Source of the DNA: DASRJX01 sp035649235
GTDB lineage: Bacteria > Acidobacteriota > Polarisedimenticolia > Gp22-AA2
Length of the DNA: 7,478 nucleotides
Direction of reading: 5' to 3'
Assembly: GCA_035649235.1 (NCBI GenBank)
Contig: DASRJX010000159.1
Location: 1 to 7,478, forward strand
This document shows, in pieces, positions 5,927 to 7,478 of this stretch. Position 1 is the stretch's first letter. Every line of letters begins with the position of its first letter. The translations under genes were made by a program, and so were the position numbers. A model generated the notes under the pieces. The model was not told where the DNA came from, made no database searches, and saw only the letters and a program-made list of their open reading frames with translations.

Positions 5927-6748
5927 GTGCCTGAGCTGCCCGAAGTCGAGACCATCCGGCGCGGGCTCGTCCCGCTCCTGACCGGCCGGAGAGTCGTGGG
6001 CGTGGAAGTGCGGGAGCGCCGGCTGCGTGTCCCCGTCGCCGAGCGGGCGCTTCGCCGCCTGCGCGGGGCGACGGTGACCGGCATCCGGAGGCGGAGCAAG
6101 TACCTCCTGCTCGAGACCGACGCCGGGTTCACGCTCCTGCTCCACCTCGGGATGACGGGGCAGCTCTGGGTGTCCGACTCGGGCCGGGACCGCCGTCCGC
6201 ACGAGCACGTCGTCTTCAGCCTCGACGACGGGCGGGAGCTGCGCTTCGCCGACACCCGCCGGTTTGGCTTCATCGACCTCGTCCCCGACGCCCGCCTCGC
6301 GCGGCACCCGAGGCTCGACGGCCTCGGCCCCGAGCCCCTGGAAGCCGCCTTCACGGGGACGTGGCTCCATCAGGTCACCCGCGGGCGGCGCAAGCCGGTG
6401 AAGAATTTCCTGATGGACACGCGGGCCATCGCCGGCATCGGGAACATCTACGCCTGCGAGGCTCTGTTCCGGGCCGGCATCAACCCGCGCCGGCCGGTGC
6501 GCCGCATCGGCCCCGAGGCCTGGGATCGAGTGGCGGAGTCGGTCCGGGCGGTCCTCAACGAGGCGATCCTTGCGGGCGGCACCACCCTGCGCGACTTCCT
6601 GAACGCCGAGGGGGACGTCGGCTATTTCGCCGTGGCGCTCCGGGTCTACGACAAGGCCGGCCGGCGGTGCGGGCGCTGCGAGGGCCGCATCCGCCGCATC
6701 GTGCAGGCGGGGCGGAGCACGTTCTACTGCCCGCGCTGCCAGAAGTAG
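5927..6748 (+). CDS. mutM: Formamidopyrimidine-DNA glycosylase (8-oxoguanine repair)
   Basis: Base-excision repair enzyme that removes 8-oxoguanine and formamidopyrimidines from DNA and cuts the strand by beta,delta-elimination. The 273-residue length is close to E. coli Fpg (269). The start is GTG, fixed by the invariant N-terminus MPELPEVE: after Met removal the proline (P2 here) is the nucleophile, with acid residues E3 and E6. Other features: lysine in RRRSKYLL (K58, the K57 of mature numbering), HLGMTG with intercalating M76, DTRRFGF (R111 and F113), the KNFLMD loop (K159), the helix-two-turn-helix with GIGNIYACEALF (N173), and GGTTLRDFLNAEGDVGYF. A C-terminal zinc finger has C248, C251, C268 and C271 (CX2C-X16-CX2C) with R263 in GRSTFYC. 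Everything needed for activity is present. It is monocistronic here: divergent from the secreted-protein gene and convergent with the adenosyltransferase. Confidence 0.98.
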   Translation: MPELPEVETIRRGLVPLLTGRRVVGVEVRERRLRVPVAERALRRLRGATVTGIRRRSKYLLLETDAGFTLLLHLGMTGQLWVSDSGRDRRPHEHVVFSLDDGRELRFADTRRFGFIDLVPDARLARHPRLDGLGPEPLEAAFTGTWLHQVTRGRRKPVKNFLMDTRAIAGIGNIYACEALFRAGINPRRPVRRIGPEAWDRVAESVRAVLNEAILAGGTTLRDFLNAEGDVGYFAVALRVYDKAGRRCGRCEGRIRRIVQAGRSTFYCPRCQK

Positions 6749-6761
6749 ACGGTGCCTTTCG

Positions 6762-6785
6762 GGTGCCTGACTGCCATTCAGGCCC
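6762..6785. terminator. Possible hairpin between convergent mutM and adenosyltransferase
   Basis: GCCTGA (6765-6770) and TCAGGC (6778-6783) pair perfectly around a seven-base loop; two more G-C pairs form if T6764 bulges. The hairpin lies 13 bases past the mutM stop and covers the stop codon of the opposing gene. No T-tract follows, so this is only a candidate terminator. Confidence 0.35.
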
Positions 6786-7359
6786 TGCCGCCGGTCCGCC
6801 GCCCTCCCGGCTGCCAGAGCGGCTCGCTCTTCCCCCCGTCGTTGGCGCGACGGGCGAGGACGAAGAGCAGATCGGAGAGCCGGTTCAAATAGATGATGGC
6901 GTGCGGATTCACGGCCTCGCGCCGCGAGAGCGCCACCAGCCGCCGCTCGGCGCGCCGGCAGACGGTGCGGGCGAGATGCAGCCAGGCCGAGGCGGTGGTC
7001 CCTCCCGGGAGCACGAAGGAGCGCAGCGGCGAGAGCGCAGCATTGTGTCGATCGATCGCCGCTTCGAGGGGCGCGATGTAGTCGGGCGTCACGCGCAGCG
7101 GCGCCCGCCCCGAGACGCGGGCCGCCGGGACCGTCAGGTCGGCGCCGAGGTCGAACAGGTCGTTCTGGACTGACCGCAGCAGGTCCGAAGCCTCCCCGTC
7201 GAGTCCGCCGGCGACCACCAGCCCGAGCACGGCATTCAGCTCGTCGACGTCCCCGCACGCTTCGATCCGCGGGTGGTCCTTGCGGACCCGCTTGCCGCTG
7301 CCGAGCGCCGTCGTCCCCTTATCGCCGGTTTTGGTGTAGATCCGGGTCAGCCGAACCAT
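6778..7359 (-). CDS. pduO: Corrinoid (cob(I)alamin) adenosyltransferase, PduO type
   Basis: Moves the 5'-deoxyadenosyl group of ATP to reduced corrinoid to give adenosylcobalamin, the cofactor of methylmalonyl-CoA mutase, diol dehydratase and class II ribonucleotide reductase. 193 residues, the usual size for a single-domain PduO/MMAB trimer subunit. The ATP-binding N-terminus is intact (IYTKTGDKGTTAL, residues 7-19, with K10, G12, D13 and K14), followed by KDHPRIEACGDVDELNA (27-43). The C-terminal active-site helices hold FVLPGGTTASAWLHLART with R131, R135, E138 and R139 in RTVCRRAER, and NPHAIIYLNRLSDLLFVLARRAN (151-173). ATG start with GGAGGGG about seven bases upstream. No other B12 gene is next to it here, so it may serve a salvaged or imported corrinoid (inference). 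The symbol names the family; CobO or CobA-type enzymes are a different fold. Confidence 0.95.
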   Translation of the reverse strand: MVRLTRIYTKTGDKGTTALGSGKRVRKDHPRIEACGDVDELNAVLGLVVAGGLDGEASDLLRSVQNDLFDLGADLTVPAARVSGRAPLRVTPDYIAPLEAAIDRHNAALSPLRSFVLPGGTTASAWLHLARTVCRRAERRLVALSRREAVNPHAIIYLNRLSDLLFVLARRANDGGKSEPLWQPGGRRTGGRA

Positions 7360-7410
7360 CGTCGCTCCCCTCCGGGCGGTGCCGGTCCTGTCCCGCGCCG
7401 GCCGCCGGCC

Positions 7411-7439
7411 ATCCTATCGCAACCCGGGGGGCTTGACAG
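7411..7439 (-). promoter_or_regulatory. Candidate promoter for the adenosyltransferase
   Basis: On the minus strand, CTGTCA (7434-7439) and TAGGAT (7411-7416) are 17 bases apart, each matching four of six consensus bases. The transcript would start near 7404, leaving a leader of about 45 bases before the ATG. That is too short for a cobalamin riboswitch, and none is visible. The -35 shares bases with the -35 of the promoter facing the other way. Confidence 0.4.
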
Positions 7440-7462
7440 GCGCCAGGTCCCTCCACTAATTT
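7433..7462 (+). promoter_or_regulatory. Rightward promoter of a gene beyond the right edge
   Basis: A perfect TTGACA -35 (7433-7438) is followed after 18 bases by TAATTT (7457-7462), a moderate -10. The expected start site, near 7469, falls inside the palindrome described at 7459-7478. The AT-rich block contrasts sharply with the GC-rich surroundings. The gene served is outside the window. Confidence 0.6.
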
Positions 7463-7478
7463 GAACGTGTGTTCAAAT
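7459..7478. promoter_or_regulatory. Perfect 8+4+8 palindrome, probable repressor operator (TetR-like)
   Basis: Arms ATTTGAAC (7459-7466) and GTTCAAAT (7471-7478) are exact reverse complements around the four-base centre GTGT. The site overlaps the -10 and expected start point of the rightward promoter, so a bound dimer would block RNA polymerase. Known: TetR-family repressors often use palindromes of the TGAAC-N4-GTTCA kind at such positions, commonly next to their own gene. Which regulator binds cannot be told here; the window ends on the last base of the arm, so longer symmetry cannot be checked. Confidence 0.7.

Noticed and set aside
5174..7258. 694-residue minus-strand frame across the secreted-protein, mutM and adenosyltransferase genes
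   Set aside because: It runs out of frame through three well-supported genes on both strands, and its Arg/Ala/Pro-rich product matches no family.
7360..7432. Cobalamin riboswitch before the adenosyltransferase
   Set aside because: The leader is too short, and no B12-box-like sequence or layered hairpins are visible.
1..7478. tRNA or rRNA genes, CRISPR arrays, insertion sequences, attachment sites
   Set aside because: I saw no repeat-spacer pattern, transposase, terminal repeats or cloverleaf-like segment. Coding density is high and composition is even apart from the AT-rich block at 7433-7478.

Overview
This is a gene-dense, very GC-rich bacterial segment (roughly 70% G+C by eye) holding seven genes that look real plus one cut by the left edge. 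The coding regions have the strong third-position G/C bias that fills the opposite strand with long spurious frames. The gene set is a mitochondrial-type aconitase, MutM with a GTG start, a PduO-type cobalamin adenosyltransferase and an SRPBCC protein. It fits a free-living aerobic or facultative high-GC bacterium. Acidobacteriota or a similar environmental lineage is my best guess, but nothing here fixes the taxon.

Layout, left to right. Positions 2-457 (+) are the 3' part of an SRPBCC (START-like) protein. A leftward three-gene operon spans 2784-382: a NodB-fold polysaccharide deacetylase-like protein (2784-1612), a 157-residue protein I do not recognise (1622-1149), and a formyltransferase (1152-382). 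Each of its genes overlaps the next by a few bases, so translational coupling is likely. The formyltransferase appears to start at a rare CTG codon inside a CTGA overlap, with a strong Shine-Dalgarno sequence six bases upstream. Its 3' end overlaps the convergent SRPBCC gene by 76 bp.

A 107-bp divergent spacer (2785-2891) carries a leaderless-type promoter for the operon, a hairpin or palindrome, and a TATACT -10 box for the rightward aconitase gene (2892-5177). A GC-rich hairpin at 5180-5218 separates aconitase from a convergent, secreted, internally duplicated protein of unknown function (5814-5230). MutM (5927-6748, +) is divergent from that gene. The adenosyltransferase (7359-6778, -) is convergent with mutM. 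The window ends in overlapping divergent promoters. The rightward one carries a perfect 8+4+8 palindrome over its -10 and start site, resembling a TetR-family operator for a gene beyond the edge.

Aconitase (TCA cycle), MutM (8-oxoguanine repair) and the adenosyltransferase (coenzyme B12) are separate housekeeping functions. The part that looks like a linked system is the deacetylase / unknown / formyltransferase operon. It contains the two activities that ArnA and ArnD use to add and remove a formyl group on an amino sugar, without the other Arn genes in view. A dedicated formyl-transfer and deformylation pathway is a reasonable but unproven reading.
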